Assembly: GCF_001746835.1 (NCBI RefSeq)
Contig: NZ_CP016094.1
Location: forward strand, 2,619,501 to 2,683,500
Direction of reading: 5' to 3'
Origin: Lacunisphaera limnophila
Lineage (GTDB): Bacteria; Verrucomicrobiota; Verrucomicrobiia; Opitutales; Opitutaceae
DNA: 64,000 bases
Position 1 is the first letter of the stretch, and the number at the start of each line of letters is the position of its first letter. Positions 49,355-59,496 of the stretch are shown here, one piece after another. A program made the position numbers and the translations under genes. The notes beneath the pieces were generated by a model. The model had not been told where the DNA came from. It ran no database searches and saw nothing but the letters and a program-made list of their open reading frames with translations.

Positions 49355-50188
49355 TTACTGGGCGGTCTGGCTCGCGAAGAAGGCCTTGGCTTCGCTGACG
49401 AGGCGGTTCGGGTCCTCGGCGAAGGCCTTGCTGTCGGTCTCGATGGCCATGACGCCGGACCAGCCGCTCTTTTTAATCTCAGCGAATAGGCCGGTGTAGT
49501 TGGCGGCGCCCTTGCCGATCTCGGTGTCGAGCGGGACTTTTTTCCCGTCGGCGGAGGTCTCCACGACCTTGTCCTTGAAATGGATGTCGAAGACTCGGTC
49601 GCCGTAGGCGCGGAACGTCTCGGCGGCGTCGAAGCCGGCGGCGGTGATCCAGCCGACATCAAGACATACGCCGATGCGGGCGTCGCGGGTGGCGAGGATC
49701 TGGCGGATGGTGGCGGGATCGCCGTAGACAGTGCCGGTGCCGTGGTTGTGGATGGCGAGCTTGATGTCGTATTCCTTCACGAGGGCCTCGAGGTTATCCC
49801 ACTCAGCCTGGTCCTTCGGCTCCACCACGATGACGGCGATGCCCATGAGCTTGGCGAATTCGAACAATTTGCGGTTCTCCTCCTTGTCCTTCGAGGTGCC
49901 GGCGACGCCGAAGGTGTAGGCGGTGAGGCCATGCTGGTCGAGGATCGCCTTCTTGCGCAGGCTTTCCGCGGGGGAACCCTTGGGGTCGAGGTGGCTGCCG
50001 ATGAGCTGGAGGCGGGTGATCCCGTGTTTCACGGCGAAGGCGACCACCTGGTCGAAATTCATGTTGCGGCAGGTCCAGGTCTGCAGCCCGAGGCTGGGAC
50101 CGGTGGCCGGGGCCGCGGCCCGGCCGAAGGGCAGGGCGGCGCAGGCAATAAGGATCAGGGTGAGACGCAGGAGGGGTAGAGAGCGCAT
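49355..50188 (-). CDS. Secreted sugar phosphate isomerase/epimerase-like protein
   Basis: A 277-residue xylose isomerase-like TIM barrel with a signal peptide (MRSLPLLRLTLILIACAALP then FGRAAA). Conserved features are GLQTWTCRNMNFDQVVAFAV, LAIHNHGTG, IGVCLDVGW and FDIHFKDK with the acidic IETDS near the end, giving the likely metal ligands Glu/Asp/His. Secreted members are common in Verrucomicrobia and Planctomycetes, and their substrates are mostly unknown. It lies 41 bases downstream of uvrA on the same strand; the frame is open upstream into uvrA but the signal peptide sets the start. Confidence 0.86.
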   Translation of the reverse strand: MRSLPLLRLTLILIACAALPFGRAAAPATGPSLGLQTWTCRNMNFDQVVAFAVKHGITRLQLIGSHLDPKGSPAESLRKKAILDQHGLTAYTFGVAGTSKDKEENRKLFEFAKLMGIAVIVVEPKDQAEWDNLEALVKEYDIKLAIHNHGTGTVYGDPATIRQILATRDARIGVCLDVGWITAAGFDAAETFRAYGDRVFDIHFKDKVVETSADGKKVPLDTEIGKGAANYTGLFAEIKKSGWSGVMAIETDSKAFAEDPNRLVSEAKAFFASQTAQ

Positions 50189-50229
50189 GAGGCCAGATTG
50201 GGTGGCCGCGTGAAAGGAGGCAAGGCCGG

Positions 50230-53200
50230 TCAGAGACCCGCCTGACCCAATTTCTCGCGGAGGTACGGCGCCGTGGGGCTGCGTTTCACCTTCAGCAGGC
50301 CGGCTAGCTCGCCTTGGTAGAGGATCTCGCCGCCGCGGGGGCCGCCGCCGGGACCGAGCTCGAGGATGTAGTCGGCCTCGGCGAGGAGGTCGAGGTGGTG
50401 CTCGATCACGACGACGGTGTGGCCCTGGTCCACCAGGTTGTGGAGGACCTTGATGAGCTTCTCGCAGTCGCTGAGGTGCAGGCCGATGGTCGGCTCCTCG
50501 AGGAGGTAGAGATTGCGGATGGTGATGTTGCGGGAGCGTTCCTGGTAGCTTTGCAGGCCCTTGGTCAGCTCGGTGACGAGCTTGAGTCGCTGAGCCTCGC
50601 CGCCGGAGAGCGTCGGGCTGCTCTGGCCGAGGGTCAGGTAACCAAGGCCGCAATCGATCATCAGCTGGCACACCTGCGAGAGCTGCGAGTGGAAGTCGAA
50701 GAACGCCGCGGCCTCGTCGAAGGTGAGTTGCAGGACCTGGCCGATGGTTTTGCCCTTCCAGGCGATGTCGGCCAGTTCGGGTCCGAAGCGGGAGCCACCG
50801 CAGGCATCGCAGGGCAGGTAGGAGTCGGCCATGAAGGCCATCTCGAGCTTGATGCGGCCGGCGCCGGAGCAGGTCTCGCAGCGGCCGCCGGCGGTGTTGA
50901 AGGAGAAGCGACCGGCGGTGTAGCCGCGCATCTTCGCCTCGGGCAGCGTGGCGAAGAACTGGCGGATGAGATCGAAGATGCCGAGGTAGGTGGCGGGCGT
51001 GGAGCGCGGGGTCTTGCCGATGGGGGCCTGGTCGACCTCGATGACGGATTTGAAGACGTTCGCGCCGGTCAGGGTGGCGAAGGGTTCCACGCTGGGTCGC
51101 GGGCGACCCCGCCCGCGGGCGGGCGTGCGCGGCGAGGTCGCCGCGCCTCCATCAGCATCAAATTTCGCGAGCTTCACGAATTCCTTGCCGGTGAGCTTGG
51201 CCTTGCGGTGCTTGATGGCGCAGGTGACGGCGGGGTGGAGGATGTCGCGGAAGAGCGTGGACTTGCCGGCGCCGCTCGGGCCGCAGGCCATGATCAGGCG
51301 GCCGGGCGGGAGGCGCAGGGACTGGTCCTGGAGGTTACGGTAATTGATGCTGGTGAGCGTCAGGGAATTTGAGATGTCAGATTTGAGATTTGAGAGGGGG
51401 CGATACGAGCCGCGGAGCGGGTGCTTGATCCCCTTCGCCAGGAAAAGACCGGTCAGGGAGGTGTCGCTGGCCTTGATTTCGGCGGGGGTGCCGTTGGCGA
51501 GGATGCTGCCGCCGTGGACGCCGGCGCCTGGGCCGAGGTCGATGATCCGGTCGGCGCGGGCCATGAGGACATCGTCGTGCTCGACGACGAGGAGCGTGTT
51601 GCCCTTGGCGCGGAGCGACTGGAGGGTGTCGATCAGGCGGTCGTTGTCGCGGGCATGGAGGCCGATCGAGGGTTCGTCGAGGACGTAGAGCACGCCGGAG
51701 AGGTTCGAGCCCAGCTGGGCGGCCAGGCGGATGCGCTGGGCCTCGCCGCCGGAGAGGGTCTCGGTCGGGCGTTCCAGCGAGAGGTAGTCGAGCCCGACGT
51801 GCCCAAGGAATTTCAGGCGTTCCTCGATCTGGGGCACGATGTCCTGCGTGATCAGCTTGGTGCGCGCATCGAGTTGGAGGCCGCGCAGGGTGGCGATCAG
51901 CTCGCCCGGGACGAGGCGGAGAAGCTCGGGCAGGGAGATCGTGGATTTGAAATTAGAGATTTCAGATTTGAGATTTGCGCGCAGCGGGAGCCGGACGGCA
52001 CGGGCGATGCGATTCAGGCGCTCGCCATGGCAGGTGGGGCAGGCGGAACCGTGGGACGCCGGGTCATCGGGGTCGAACGCGCGGAGGGCGTCGGCGACCT
52101 CGTCGGACCGTTCGTCGTCCTCGTCGGGCTGTAGCATCCAGTCGTAGATACGGCCGTGGCCGCGGCAGGTCGGGCACCAGCCGCGCGGGGAATTGAAGGA
52201 GAACTGCTTCGGGTCGAGTTCGGGGAAGGACTCGCCGCTGGCGATGTCGGTGCGCGTGGTGGAGAACCAGCCGAGGACCGCGCCGGAGGGCAGGGCAATG
52301 AAGCAGGAGCCCTTGCCCAGCCGCAGGGCGGTGGCCAGTTGCTCATGCAGCCATTTGGGGTTGGCCGGATTTTTCAGGTCGGCAATCACGACCTCGATGT
52401 CGTGTTCCTTGTAGCGGTCGAGTTTCTGGAAGGTGTCGGTGCGGAGGAGGCGGCCGTCGGCGCGCATGAGCGCGTAGCCCTGTTTTTCGATCCACTTGGC
52501 GATGGGCTCGTGGTGGCCCTTGCGGCCGCGGACGAGCGGGGCGCAGAGATACAGATGCTTCGCTTTTTTGGCCGGCGGAGTGGCGAGGGTTTTGGTGAGC
52601 AGCGCGCGGAGCTGGCTGGGGGAGAGCGGGGTGACGGGTCGGCCGGACTCGGGGTGGTGCTGGACGCCGGCGCGGGCGTAGAGCAGGCGCAGGTATTGGG
52701 CGACCTCGGTGATGGTGGCGACGGTGGACTTGCGCGAGCCGCGGGTGATGCGCTGCTCGATGGCGACGGTCGGCGGGATGCCGGTGAGGCGGTCGATGTC
52801 GGGGCGCGGCAGTTGCTCGACGAACTGGCGCGCGTAAGGCGACATGGATTCCATGAAGCGGCGCTGGCCCTCGGCGAAGATGATGTCGAAGGCGAGGGTG
52901 GACTTGCCCGAGCCGGAGACGCCGGTGACGACGGAAAGCTGGCGGTGCGGAATCGAGACGGAGATGTTCTTCAGGTTGTTCTCGCGGGCACCGATGACGT
53001 TCAGTTCGCTGGTGTTCATCACCAAACCGGTGCGGTAGGGGGCCGGGTCCTCGGCGGCTTGCAAATCGAAGGCGGGGTTCGGCGACCCCGCCCTACAGTT
53101 CAGGGCATCCCGGAGGAAGGGGGAGGTGGCGGTGTCGGCTTGGGCGATGAGCTCGGGCGGGCCTTCGGCGACGATGCGGCCGCCGCCCGAACCGGCCTCG

Positions 53201-56200
53201 GGTCCGACCTCGAGGATCCAGTCGGCGGATTTCAGGACGTCGAGATTGTGTTCGATGACGATCACGCTGTGGCCGCGGTCGACGATGCGCTGGAGGACCT
53301 CGAGCAGGCGCTGCACGTCGTGGCGATGGAGGCCGGTGGTCGGCTCGTCGAGGAGGAGCAGGGCACCTCCTTGAATTTCAGATTTCAGATTCGAGAGTTG
53401 AGGATCGGCGCCGGTATAGTCGGAGAGGTAACGGACGAGCTTAAGGCGTTGGGATTCGCCGCCGGAGAGGGTGTTGAGCGGCTGGCCGAGGGGGAGGTAG
53501 CCGAGGCCGACGGCCTCGAGGGAGGCGAAGCGGGTGCGGATGCTTTCGAGGGCGGCGGGGGTGTCGCGAGCGATCTCGCTCCGATTCTGCGGCGCAAAGA
53601 AGGCAATGGCGTCGGTGATGGTGGTGCGGAGGAGGTCGTCGATGGATTTGCCGTGCCAGCGGATGGCGAGCACCTCGGGCTTGAAGCGGCGGCCCTCGCA
53701 GATCGGGCAGGGGACGAAGACGTCGGAGAGGAACTGCATCTCGACGCGTTCGCTGCCGAGGCCCTGGCAGTGGTCGCAGCGGCCCTCGCCGCTGTTGAAC
53801 GAGAAGCTGGAGGCGCTGAAGCCGGCCTCCTGGGCGGCGGGGGTCTGCGCGTAGAGTTCGCGGATGAAATCCCAGGCTTCGCAGTAGAGGGCGGCGTTGG
53901 AACGCGGCGTGCGGCTGAGCGGCGACTGGTCGACGAGGACGATCTCGGGAAAGGCCTGGTCGCCGGTGATGGCCTCGATGCTGGCCGGATCCTCGGTCAT
54001 CTGGTTCCGGTGGGCGAGCAGGCCCTGGTGGATGACGTGGTCGAGGAGGGTGGATTTGCCGGAGCCGGAGACGCCCGAGAGGCAGACCAGCCGCTGCAAG
54101 GGCAGGGAGAAAGTCAGGTTGCAGATGTTGTGCTTGGAGGCGTTGGTGAAGGTCAGCCAGGGAGCCGTTGATTTTGGCTTAACTCGCGGCCCAGCTGGAG
54201 CTGGGCCCTCCACGGGGCGGCGGTGGGCGGGGGTGGGGATGTCCTGGCGGCCGGAGAAGTAGGCGCCGGTGATGCTGGGGGCGGAGCGGAGCATCTGGGG
54301 GACGGTGCCCTGAAAGACGACCTCGCCGCCGCGGGCGCCGGGCTCGGGGCCGATCTCGATGACGTGGTCGGCGGCGCGGATCATGGCTTCATCGTGTTCG
54401 ACCACGACGACCGTATTGCCGGTGTCGGTGAGTGTACGGATGATGCCGAGCAGGCGGTTGATGTCGCGCGGGTGGAGCCCGACCGAGGGCTCGTCGAGGA
54501 CGAAGAGCGTGTCGACGAGCGAGGTGCCGAGGCAGGAGGTGAGGTTGACGCGCTGGACCTCGCCGCCGGAGAGGGTGCGCGAGCTGCGGTCGAGCGTGAG
54601 GTAGCCGAGGCCGACCTGCTCGAGGTAGCGGAGGCGGGTGACGATGGAATCGTAGGCGAGGTCGCGCTGGTGGTGGGTGGCCGCATTCTCGCGGGGTGGG
54701 GGCACCCCGCCTCCATGGGATTGGACGAGGGCGAGGAGCTGGCTGACGGGGAGCTGGTAGAGCTCGGGGAGGGTGTGGCCCTGCCATTTCCAGCAGAGGG
54801 ACTCGGGCTGGAGGCGGGTGCCGTGGCAGTCGGGGCAGGGGTTGTACGAGCGGAAGCGCGAAAGGAAGACGCGCACGTGCATCTTGTAGGTCGTCTTCTC
54901 AAGATAGCGGAAGAAGCCCTTGAGGCCGTACCACAGCTTGGGCCAGTTCTTGGCCGGGTTGTCGCTGTCGTAACCGGGCGAACCTTCGATCACGAAGGTC
55001 TGTTGCTCCGGGGTGAGGCGGGCAAAGGGGACGTTGGTCGGGATGCCGAGTTTCTTCGTGAACTGGAGCAGGTCCTTCTTGGATTCGCCGTAGACCTCGC
55101 CTTCCCAGGCCTTGATGGCGCCCGCCTCGATCGAGAGGGAGTGGTCGGGGATGGCGAGGCGGTAGTCGATGTCGATGACGCGGCCGAAGCCGCGGCACTT
55201 CGGGCAGGCGCCGAGCGGGGAGTTGAAGGAGAAGAGCCCGGGCGAGGCGGGGCGGAAGGTGCGGCCGGTTTTCGGTGAATGCAGCCCGCGGGAGAAGTGG
55301 CCGGCGGGGGTGAATTGGAGATCTGAGATTTCCGATTTGAGAGGCGTTTCCCGTTGCGGCGTGCTCGCCGCCCGGGATGCGTCCGCAGAACTCGCGCGCC
55401 ATTCGTCGCGATTCTGCGGCGCAAAAAGATGAACTTCGCCCTTGCCGAAATGGAGGGCGGTCTCGGTGGCCTCGAGGAAACGGGACTTGTTCTCGGCGGC
55501 GAGGCGGAGGCGGTCCTGGATCACGAACACGGCTGAGCTGCTGGAGTCCAGCGATTGAGATTTGGGGGCGGCCAGCAGGTCCTCGATCTTGTGCAGGGCC
55601 AGATCGGATTTGGGCTCGGGCTGTTGGGATGGGGCGTTGGCATGTCCCAGCAGTACGCGCGTGTAGCCCTGGCCTTTGAGGCTGGTGAGGATCTCAGGCC
55701 AGGTGAGGTTGTCGGGTTTGGTGATGCGGAAGCAGAGCAGGAGGGTCTCAGCCGCGTGGGCGGCAGAGGTCTTGGCCCAGATGGTGGCGGGGGAGTCGTC
55801 CTCGACGGGCTCGCCGGTCTCCGGGTCGAAGCAGCCGGCGACGTGGCTGAACCAGACTTTGAAGTAGTCGGTCAGCTCGGTCATCGTGCCGACGGTGGAG
55901 CGCGAGGTCTTGACCGTGTTGGTCTGGCTGATGGCGATGGAGGGGCGGATGTTCTCGACGGAGTCGACCTTGGGTTTGTCGAGGAGGTCGAGGAACTGGC
56001 GGGTGTAGGCGCTGAACGTCTCGACGTAGCGGCGCTGGCCCTCGGCGTGGAGGGTGTCGAAGACGAGGGAGGACTTGCCCGCACCACTCAGGCCGGTGAC
56101 GACGACGTAGCGGCCGAGGGGGACGTCGAGGTCGAAGCCCTTGAGGTTGTTCTGGCGGACGCCGCGCAGGCGGATGGCTTCGGGGGCGGGAGCGGGGCGG

Positions 56201-56217
56201 GAGGCGGCGGGAGGCAC
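50230..56217 (-). CDS. uvrA: Tandem-fused excinuclease UvrA (class III), with repeat-derived insertions
   Basis: UvrA recognises DNA damage as a dimer with UvrB. This 1995-residue protein is two UvrA units in one chain (about 1-1050 and 1067-1995), with four ABC modules. Walker A sequences are GLSGAGKSS (42-50), GVSGSGKST (twice) and GPSGAGKST; signature motifs are [24 protein letters not shown] and LSGGEAQR. Zinc-finger CxxC pairs occur in both halves (CPKC, CDHC, CPIC; CPTC, CETC, CDAC). Eight insertions match dispersed genomic repeats, at about residues 293, 502, 670, 940, 1041, 1414, 1608 and 1690. A canonical shorter UvrA may exist elsewhere, freeing this copy to tolerate them. It could be a resistance-type or stress paralog. 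Confidence 0.93.
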   Translation of the reverse strand: MPPAASRPAPAPEAIRLRGVRQNNLKGFDLDVPLGRYVVVTGLSGAGKSSLVFDTLHAEGQRRYVETFSAYTRQFLDLLDKPKVDSVENIRPSIAISQTNTVKTSRSTVGTMTELTDYFKVWFSHVAGCFDPETGEPVEDDSPATIWAKTSAAHAAETLLLCFRITKPDNLTWPEILTSLKGQGYTRVLLGHANAPSQQPEPKSDLALHKIEDLLAAPKSQSLDSSSSAVFVIQDRLRLAAENKSRFLEATETALHFGKGEVHLFAPQNRDEWRASSADASRAASTPQRETPLKSEISDLQFTPAGHFSRGLHSPKTGRTFRPASPGLFSFNSPLGACPKCRGFGRVIDIDYRLAIPDHSLSIEAGAIKAWEGEVYGESKKDLLQFTKKLGIPTNVPFARLTPEQQTFVIEGSPGYDSDNPAKNWPKLWYGLKGFFRYLEKTTYKMHVRVFLSRFRSYNPCPDCHGTRLQPESLCWKWQGHTLPELYQLPVSQLLALVQSHGGGVPPPRENAATHHQRDLAYDSIVTRLRYLEQVGLGYLTLDRSSRTLSGGEVQRVNLTSCLGTSLVDTLFVLDEPSVGLHPRDINRLLGIIRTLTDTGNTVVVVEHDEAMIRAADHVIEIGPEPGARGGEVVFQGTVPQMLRSAPSITGAYFSGRQDIPTPAHRRPVEGPAPAGPRVKPKSTAPWLTFTNASKHNICNLTFSLPLQRLVCLSGVSGSGKSTLLDHVIHQGLLAHRNQMTEDPASIEAITGDQAFPEIVLVDQSPLSRTPRSNAALYCEAWDFIRELYAQTPAAQEAGFSASSFSFNSGEGRCDHCQGLGSERVEMQFLSDVFVPCPICEGRRFKPEVLAIRWHGKSIDDLLRTTITDAIAFFAPQNRSEIARDTPAALESIRTRFASLEAVGLGYLPLGQPLNTLSGGESQRLKLVRYLSDYTGADPQLSNLKSEIQGGALLLLDEPTTGLHRHDVQRLLEVLQRIVDRGHSVIVIEHNLDVLKSADWILEVGPEAGSGGGRIVAEGPPELIAQADTATSPFLRDALNCRAGSPNPAFDLQAAEDPAPYRTGLVMNTSELNVIGARENNLKNISVSIPHRQLSVVTGVSGSGKSTLAFDIIFAEGQRRFMESMSPYARQFVEQLPRPDIDRLTGIPPTVAIEQRITRGSRKSTVATITEVAQYLRLLYARAGVQHHPESGRPVTPLSPSQLRALLTKTLATPPAKKAKHLYLCAPLVRGRKGHHEPIAKWIEKQGYALMRADGRLLRTDTFQKLDRYKEHDIEVVIADLKNPANPKWLHEQLATALRLGKGSCFIALPSGAVLGWFSTTRTDIASGESFPELDPKQFSFNSPRGWCPTCRGHGRIYDWMLQPDEDDERSDEVADALRAFDPDDPASHGSACPTCHGERLNRIARAVRLPLRANLKSEISNFKSTISLPELLRLVPGELIATLRGLQLDARTKLITQDIVPQIEERLKFLGHVGLDYLSLERPTETLSGGEAQRIRLAAQLGSNLSGVLYVLDEPSIGLHARDNDRLIDTLQSLRAKGNTLLVVEHDDVLMARADRIIDLGPGAGVHGGSILANGTPAEIKASDTSLTGLFLAKGIKHPLRGSYRPLSNLKSDISNSLTLTSINYRNLQDQSLRLPPGRLIMACGPSGAGKSTLFRDILHPAVTCAIKHRKAKLTGKEFVKLAKFDADGGAATSPRTPARGRGRPRPSVEPFATLTGANVFKSVIEVDQAPIGKTPRSTPATYLGIFDLIRQFFATLPEAKMRGYTAGRFSFNTAGGRCETCSGAGRIKLEMAFMADSYLPCDACGGSRFGPELADIAWKGKTIGQVLQLTFDEAAAFFDFHSQLSQVCQLMIDCGLGYLTLGQSSPTLSGGEAQRLKLVTELTKGLQSYQERSRNITIRNLYLLEEPTIGLHLSDCEKLIKVLHNLVDQGHTVVVIEHHLDLLAEADYILELGPGGGPRGGEILYQGELAGLLKVKRSPTAPYLREKLGQAGL
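51095..51150. repeat. Repeat-derived segment in uvrA (GGTCGC/GCGACC hairpins)
   Basis: GGGTCGCGGGCGACCC is itself a hairpin, and GCGCGGCGAGGTCGCCGCGC is a second one. Together they encode the insertion [20 protein letters not shown] and following residues. Confidence 0.7.
51365..51394. repeat. A+T-rich repeat coding [11 protein letters not shown] in uvrA
   Basis: GAATTTGAGATGTCAGATTT and GAGATTTGAG on the plus strand; one of four copies of the same family in this gene. Confidence 0.85.
51943..51978. repeat. A+T-rich repeat coding [12 protein letters not shown] in uvrA
   Basis: GGATTTGAAATTAGAGATTT followed by CAGATTTGAGATTTGC: the longest copy of this family in the window. Confidence 0.87.
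53071..53096 (-). repeat. GTAG-headed REP element inside uvrA
   Basis: On the minus strand GTAG is followed by GGCGGGGT/ACCCCGCC, identical to the intergenic element at 63492-63521. It is translated as part of [12 protein letters not shown] in the linker between the two UvrA halves. Confidence 0.88.
53371..53400. repeat. A+T-rich repeat coding LSNLKSEIQ in uvrA
   Basis: TTGAATTTCAGATTTCAGAT and TCGAGAGTTG on the plus strand, encoding [10 protein letters not shown] just before the Walker B region of the second ABC module. Confidence 0.85.
54188..54207. repeat. Palindrome GGCCCAGCTGGAGCTGGGCC inside uvrA
   Basis: A palindromic 20-mer encoding part of GPAPAGPRV in a linker. The adjoining GGGCCCTCCAC recalls the repeat at 56318-56390. 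Confidence 0.7.
54691..54715. repeat. GGGGTGGGGGCACCCCGCCTCC repeat inside uvrA
   Basis: The same palindrome as the right half of the repeat at 48152-48228. It encodes [10 protein letters not shown]. Confidence 0.83.
55312..55341. repeat. A+T-rich repeat coding [10 protein letters not shown] in uvrA
   Basis: GAATTGGAGATCTGAGATTT followed by CCGATTTGAG on the plus strand. Confidence 0.85.
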
Positions 56218-56317
56218 AGCGATGAGAAAGGGCGGGATTCGGACGAAGGCAAATCAGCGTGGGCGGGCGGGTCGGACTGCTGACATAGGGATGTCAGGAA
56301 GTCGGAGAGCTGGTCGT

Positions 56318-56390
56318 GGAGGGTCCGTGTCCCTGCGGACCGGGATTGAGTCGTGGTCGCGAAGACGGCCCGCAGGGGCGCGGGCCCTCC
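56318..56390. repeat. Inverted repeat upstream of uvrA
   Basis: GGAGGGTCCGTGTCCCTGCG and CGCAGGGGCGCGGGCCCTCC pair over about 17 of 20 positions. It fills most of the spacer between the glycosyltransferase gene and uvrA. Confidence 0.8.
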
Positions 56391-56401
56391 AACAAGACAC
56401 C

Positions 56402-57487
56402 TCACCCCTTGGTCAGTTCGCGGAAGAGGTTGAGGTGGGCCTGGACCTGGCGCTCGGGCACAAAGTTGGCCGAGGCGTGGCGGCGGCCGTGGTCGGCGAA
56501 GCGTTTGCGCAGGGCGGGTTCCCGGATGAGGCGGTCGAGGGCGGCGACGAAGGGGGCCTGGTCCTTGTTCTTGATCAGGATGCCGGACTTGTCGGGCACG
56601 AAGCACTCGCCCACGCCGACGATGTCGTAGGCGACGGCGGGCAGGCCGTGGAGCTGGGCCTCGATGAGGAAGTTCGAGAGGGACTCGCTCTGGGAGGCCA
56701 GCAGGGCCACATCGGCGGCGAGGTAGAGCGGGACCGGCTCGGGCTGGTAGCCGAGGAACTTGATGCGGCCGCCCAGGCCGAGGGCGTGGGCGAGCTGTTC
56801 GCATTTCTTGCGGGCGGGGCCGTCGCCGGCGAGCCAGAGCTGCCAGTCGAGGTAGCCGGGGAGGCGGGCGCAGAGCTCGATGAGTTCGCGCTGGTTCTTC
56901 TCGGGGCGGAACATCGCCACGTTGAGCAGGACGACGGTACTCGGGTTGGCGCCGTGGTAGCGGCGGAGGGCAAGGTTGCGGGCGGCGGACTCGTCGGTGA
57001 ACCCGAGGACCGGGTTGTGGATGACGGTGATCTTGTGCGCGGGGATGTCGTGGTCCTCGTGGATGACGCGCTTGGCCACATGGCTGTTGGCGATGATGTG
57101 GCGGCAGAGGCGGAGGGAGCGCACGAAGAGCCAGGGCAGGAGCTTGCCGGTGCGCATGGTGCAGATCACGGCGGCGCGCGGCAGGCGGGCCTGGATGAAG
57201 CCGGCGTAGCAGTTGGCCATGCGGCCCATGCAGAGCACCAGGTCGGGGGCGGCCTCGGCGGCGGTGCTGAGCAGGCCGGGGGCGAACCAGTCGAGGCGGG
57301 TGTCGAAGGACTGGAGGGAGCGGAAGGCGAAAGGTTGCTGCTCGTCGTCGAGCTCAAGCACCCCGCGCGGGCGGAAGGTGAGGAGGGTGACCTCGTGGCC
57401 GGCCTTGGCGAAGGCCGAGGCCATGAAGACGGATTGGCGCTCGGTGCCGCCGCTGCGGAGATAGTCCTGGACGATGAGAATTTTCAT
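56402..57487 (-). CDS. GT4-type glycosyltransferase
   Basis: A 361-residue glycosyltransferase of the GT-B fold. The N-terminal MKILIVQDYLRSGGTERQSV carries the GGTER acceptor-side motif, and the C-terminal half has the nucleotide-sugar region VVLLNVAMFRPEKNQRELIE, FLGYQPEPVPLYLAADVALL and the Glu-containing SQSESLSNFLIEAQLHGLP typical of GT4. Acceptor and sugar are unknown. The ATG at 57487 is the family start; the extended frame upstream overlaps the divergent gene region. It stands alone before the uvrA repeat. Confidence 0.92.
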   Translation of the reverse strand: MKILIVQDYLRSGGTERQSVFMASAFAKAGHEVTLLTFRPRGVLELDDEQQPFAFRSLQSFDTRLDWFAPGLLSTAAEAAPDLVLCMGRMANCYAGFIQARLPRAAVICTMRTGKLLPWLFVRSLRLCRHIIANSHVAKRVIHEDHDIPAHKITVIHNPVLGFTDESAARNLALRRYHGANPSTVVLLNVAMFRPEKNQRELIELCARLPGYLDWQLWLAGDGPARKKCEQLAHALGLGGRIKFLGYQPEPVPLYLAADVALLASQSESLSNFLIEAQLHGLPAVAYDIVGVGECFVPDKSGILIKNKDQAPFVAALDRLIREPALRKRFADHGRRHASANFVPERQVQAHLNLFRELTKG

Positions 57488-57528
57488 TGCTCCGCGGGGG
57501 CCCGCGGCAAAAGTTTGCCCATCATTCA

Positions 57529-57939
57529 ATGAACAACGCGTTCGTCAACCTGCTGATGCGGTGGCTGATCCTCGCCCTGGGGGTGCTGCTCAGCGCCCAG
57601 TTGCTGCCCGGCATCAGCTATGACAGCGGTTCGACCCTGGTGGCGGTCGTGCTGGTGCTGAGCCTTTTCAACGTCGTGCTCAAGCCGTTGCTGCTGCTCT
57701 TCACCCTGCCGTTCATCGTGCTGAGCCTGGGGCTCGGCATCTGGCTGATCAACGCGGTGTTGTTCTATTTTGTGGGCCGCCTGGTGGACGGATTTCATGT
57801 CGCCGGCTTTGGCTCGGCCCTGCTGGGCGCGCTGATCGTAAGCGTGACCAACCTGGTGATGAACCGCTTGCTGATGCCGCCGAAGCCGCCCGCGGGGCCG
57901 TCGGGCGGGGCGAAGCGGGATGATGTGATCGATATCTGA
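57529..57939 (+). CDS. Small four-helix membrane protein (phage holin family / YvlD type)
   Basis: A 136-residue membrane protein with four hydrophobic segments (about 4-24, 31-50, 56-79, 91-116) and the COG1950 signature FNVVLKPLLLLFTLPFIVLS. The family is called phage holin family 4 in databases but is chromosomal and unrelated to prophage here; no phage genes are nearby. Function unknown. It starts 41 bases from the divergent glycosyltransferase and is followed by a REP element. Confidence 0.86.
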   Translation: MNNAFVNLLMRWLILALGVLLSAQLLPGISYDSGSTLVAVVLVLSLFNVVLKPLLLLFTLPFIVLSLGLGIWLINAVLFYFVGRLVDGFHVAGFGSALLGALIVSVTNLVMNRLLMPPKPPAGPSGGAKRDDVIDI

Positions 57940-57942
57940 GTT

Positions 57943-57962
57943 GTAGGGCGACCCCGCCCTAC
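57943..57962 (+). repeat. GTAG-headed REP element (short)
   Basis: GTAGGGCGACCCCGCCCTAC, a shortened relative of the element at 63492, missing the loop half. Confidence 0.75.
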
Positions 57963-58029
57963 AGCGGCCGGAGTTTCAATTTGACGCGCCCCCGCGCGGG
58001 GCGACTTTGCCCCCTCACACAATCCAACT

Positions 58030-59424
58030 ATGTCAGACGCAATTTACGACTTGGTGATCATCGGCGGCGGTCCCGCCGGCTATGTGGCGGCGATCCGTGC
58101 CGGGCAGCTCGGCAAGAAGGTCGCGGTCATCGAGATGGAGCGCGCCGGCGGCACCTGCCTCAACTGGGGCTGCATCCCGACCAAGGCCCTGCTCAAGAGC
58201 GCCGAGCTCTACCGCTCCTTCCAGAAGGCGGACGCCTACGGCCTGAGCGCGACCGGGGTGTCGTTTGACTTCGCCAAGGTGGTCGAGCGTTCGCGCGGCG
58301 TCGCCGCGACGATGGCCAAGGGCGTCGAGTTCCTCTTCAAGAAGAACAAGGTCGACTACTTCGTCGGCAAGGGTTCGGTCGTGATGGCCGGCATGGTCGA
58401 GGTCACCGCCGGCGAGCACAAAGGGAAGTTCTTCAAGACCAAGAACATTTTGCTCTGCACGGGCCAGAAGCCGAAGCAGCTGCCCGGCCTGCCGGCGGAC
58501 GGCGTGCGTGTGATGACCTCCCGCGAGGCGCTCGCCGCCAAGGCGCCGCCGAAGTCCATCGCCATCATCGGTGCCGGCGCCATCGGCGTGGAGTTTGCGT
58601 ATTTCTTCAACGCCTTCGGCTCGAAGGTGACGCTCATCGAGATGCTGCCGCAGGTGCTCCCCGTCGAGGACGAGGAGGTCGCCAAGGTTCTCGAGCGCAG
58701 CTTCACCAAGCAGGGCATCGCGATCCACACCGGGACGAAGTGCGAAAACATCCGCTCCGGCGCCACGAGCGTGAAACTCGACCTGGTGAAGGACGGCACG
58801 AAGACCGAGCTCGAAGTCGAGACGATCCTCGTGGCCATCGGCATCACGGCCAACCTTGAGGGACTCGTTTCGCCGAAGGTGAAGCTCGAGCTCGACCGTG
58901 GCTTCGTGAAGGTGGACGCCACTTATCAGACCAGCACGCCCGGCATCTATGCCGCCGGCGATATCCAGGGCCCGCCGTGGCTCGCGCACGTGGCTTCGTT
59001 CCGCGCCGTGCAGGCCGTCGAGGGCATGTTCGGTCACGCCAAGCCGAAGCTGGTGGGCAATTTCCCGGGCTGCACCTACTGCCAGCCGCAGGTCGCCAGC
59101 ACGGGCCTGACCGAGAAGCAGGCCAAGGAAAAGAAACTCGACTACAAGGTCGGCAAGTTCCCATTCACCGCCGTCGGCAAGGCCGTCGCGGCCGGCGACA
59201 CCGAGGGCTTTGTGAAGGTCATCGCCGACGCCAAGACCGGCGAGATCCTCGGCGTGCACATCATCGGCAACGAGGCCACGGAGCTGATCGCCGAGTACGG
59301 TCTCGCGATGAGCCTCGAGGCGACGATCGACGAGATCCACGACTCGATCCACGCGCACCCGACGCTGTCGGAAGCGCTGGGCGAGGCGGCGCTCGCGACG
59401 CACGGCAAGGCGATCCATATCTAA
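58030..59424 (+). CDS. lpdA: Dihydrolipoyl dehydrogenase
   Basis: The FAD-dependent E3 subunit that reoxidises lipoamide in 2-oxoacid dehydrogenase complexes or the glycine cleavage system. The 464-residue protein has the FAD motif LVIIGGGPAGYVAAIRAGQL, redox disulfide in GGTCLNWGCIPTKALLKSAE, NAD motif SIAIIGAGAIGVEFAYFFNA, and the C-terminal catalytic HAHPTLSEALGEA. No E1 or E2 gene is adjacent, so its partner complex is unknown. A terminator follows at once. Confidence 0.95.
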   Translation: MSDAIYDLVIIGGGPAGYVAAIRAGQLGKKVAVIEMERAGGTCLNWGCIPTKALLKSAELYRSFQKADAYGLSATGVSFDFAKVVERSRGVAATMAKGVEFLFKKNKVDYFVGKGSVVMAGMVEVTAGEHKGKFFKTKNILLCTGQKPKQLPGLPADGVRVMTSREALAAKAPPKSIAIIGAGAIGVEFAYFFNAFGSKVTLIEMLPQVLPVEDEEVAKVLERSFTKQGIAIHTGTKCENIRSGATSVKLDLVKDGTKTELEVETILVAIGITANLEGLVSPKVKLELDRGFVKVDATYQTSTPGIYAAGDIQGPPWLAHVASFRAVQAVEGMFGHAKPKLVGNFPGCTYCQPQVASTGLTEKQAKEKKLDYKVGKFPFTAVGKAVAAGDTEGFVKVIADAKTGEILGVHIIGNEATELIAEYGLAMSLEATIDEIHDSIHAHPTLSEALGEAALATHGKAIHI

Positions 59425-59439
59425 CGTCCGATCGAGCCT

Positions 59440-59466
59440 TCGCCACGAAGGCACGAAGACACGAAG
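59440..59466. repeat. CACGAAGG tandem-like repeat
   Basis: GCCACGAAGGCACGAAGACA and then CGAAGG: three imperfect copies of CACGAAGG/A, a motif common in intergenic regions of many environmental bacteria. Confidence 0.6.
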
Positions 59467-59490
59467 GCCGGCGATACCGCCGGCATTTTG
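59467..59490 (+). terminator. Intrinsic terminator of lpdA
   Basis: GCCGGCG (59467-59473) and CGCCGGC (59478-59484) form a perfect 7-bp stem around ATAC, followed by ATTTTG. Confidence 0.7.
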
Positions 59491-59496
59491 CTTGGG

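Noticed and set aside
50230-56217. Two separate uvrA genes with a missed frameshift or stop
   Set aside because: The frame is open throughout and the Met1067 region continues without a stop; tandem UvrA fusions are a known class.
57529-57939. Prophage remnant because of the holin-family protein
   Set aside because: The family name is historical; no phage structural, lysis or integrase gene is nearby.
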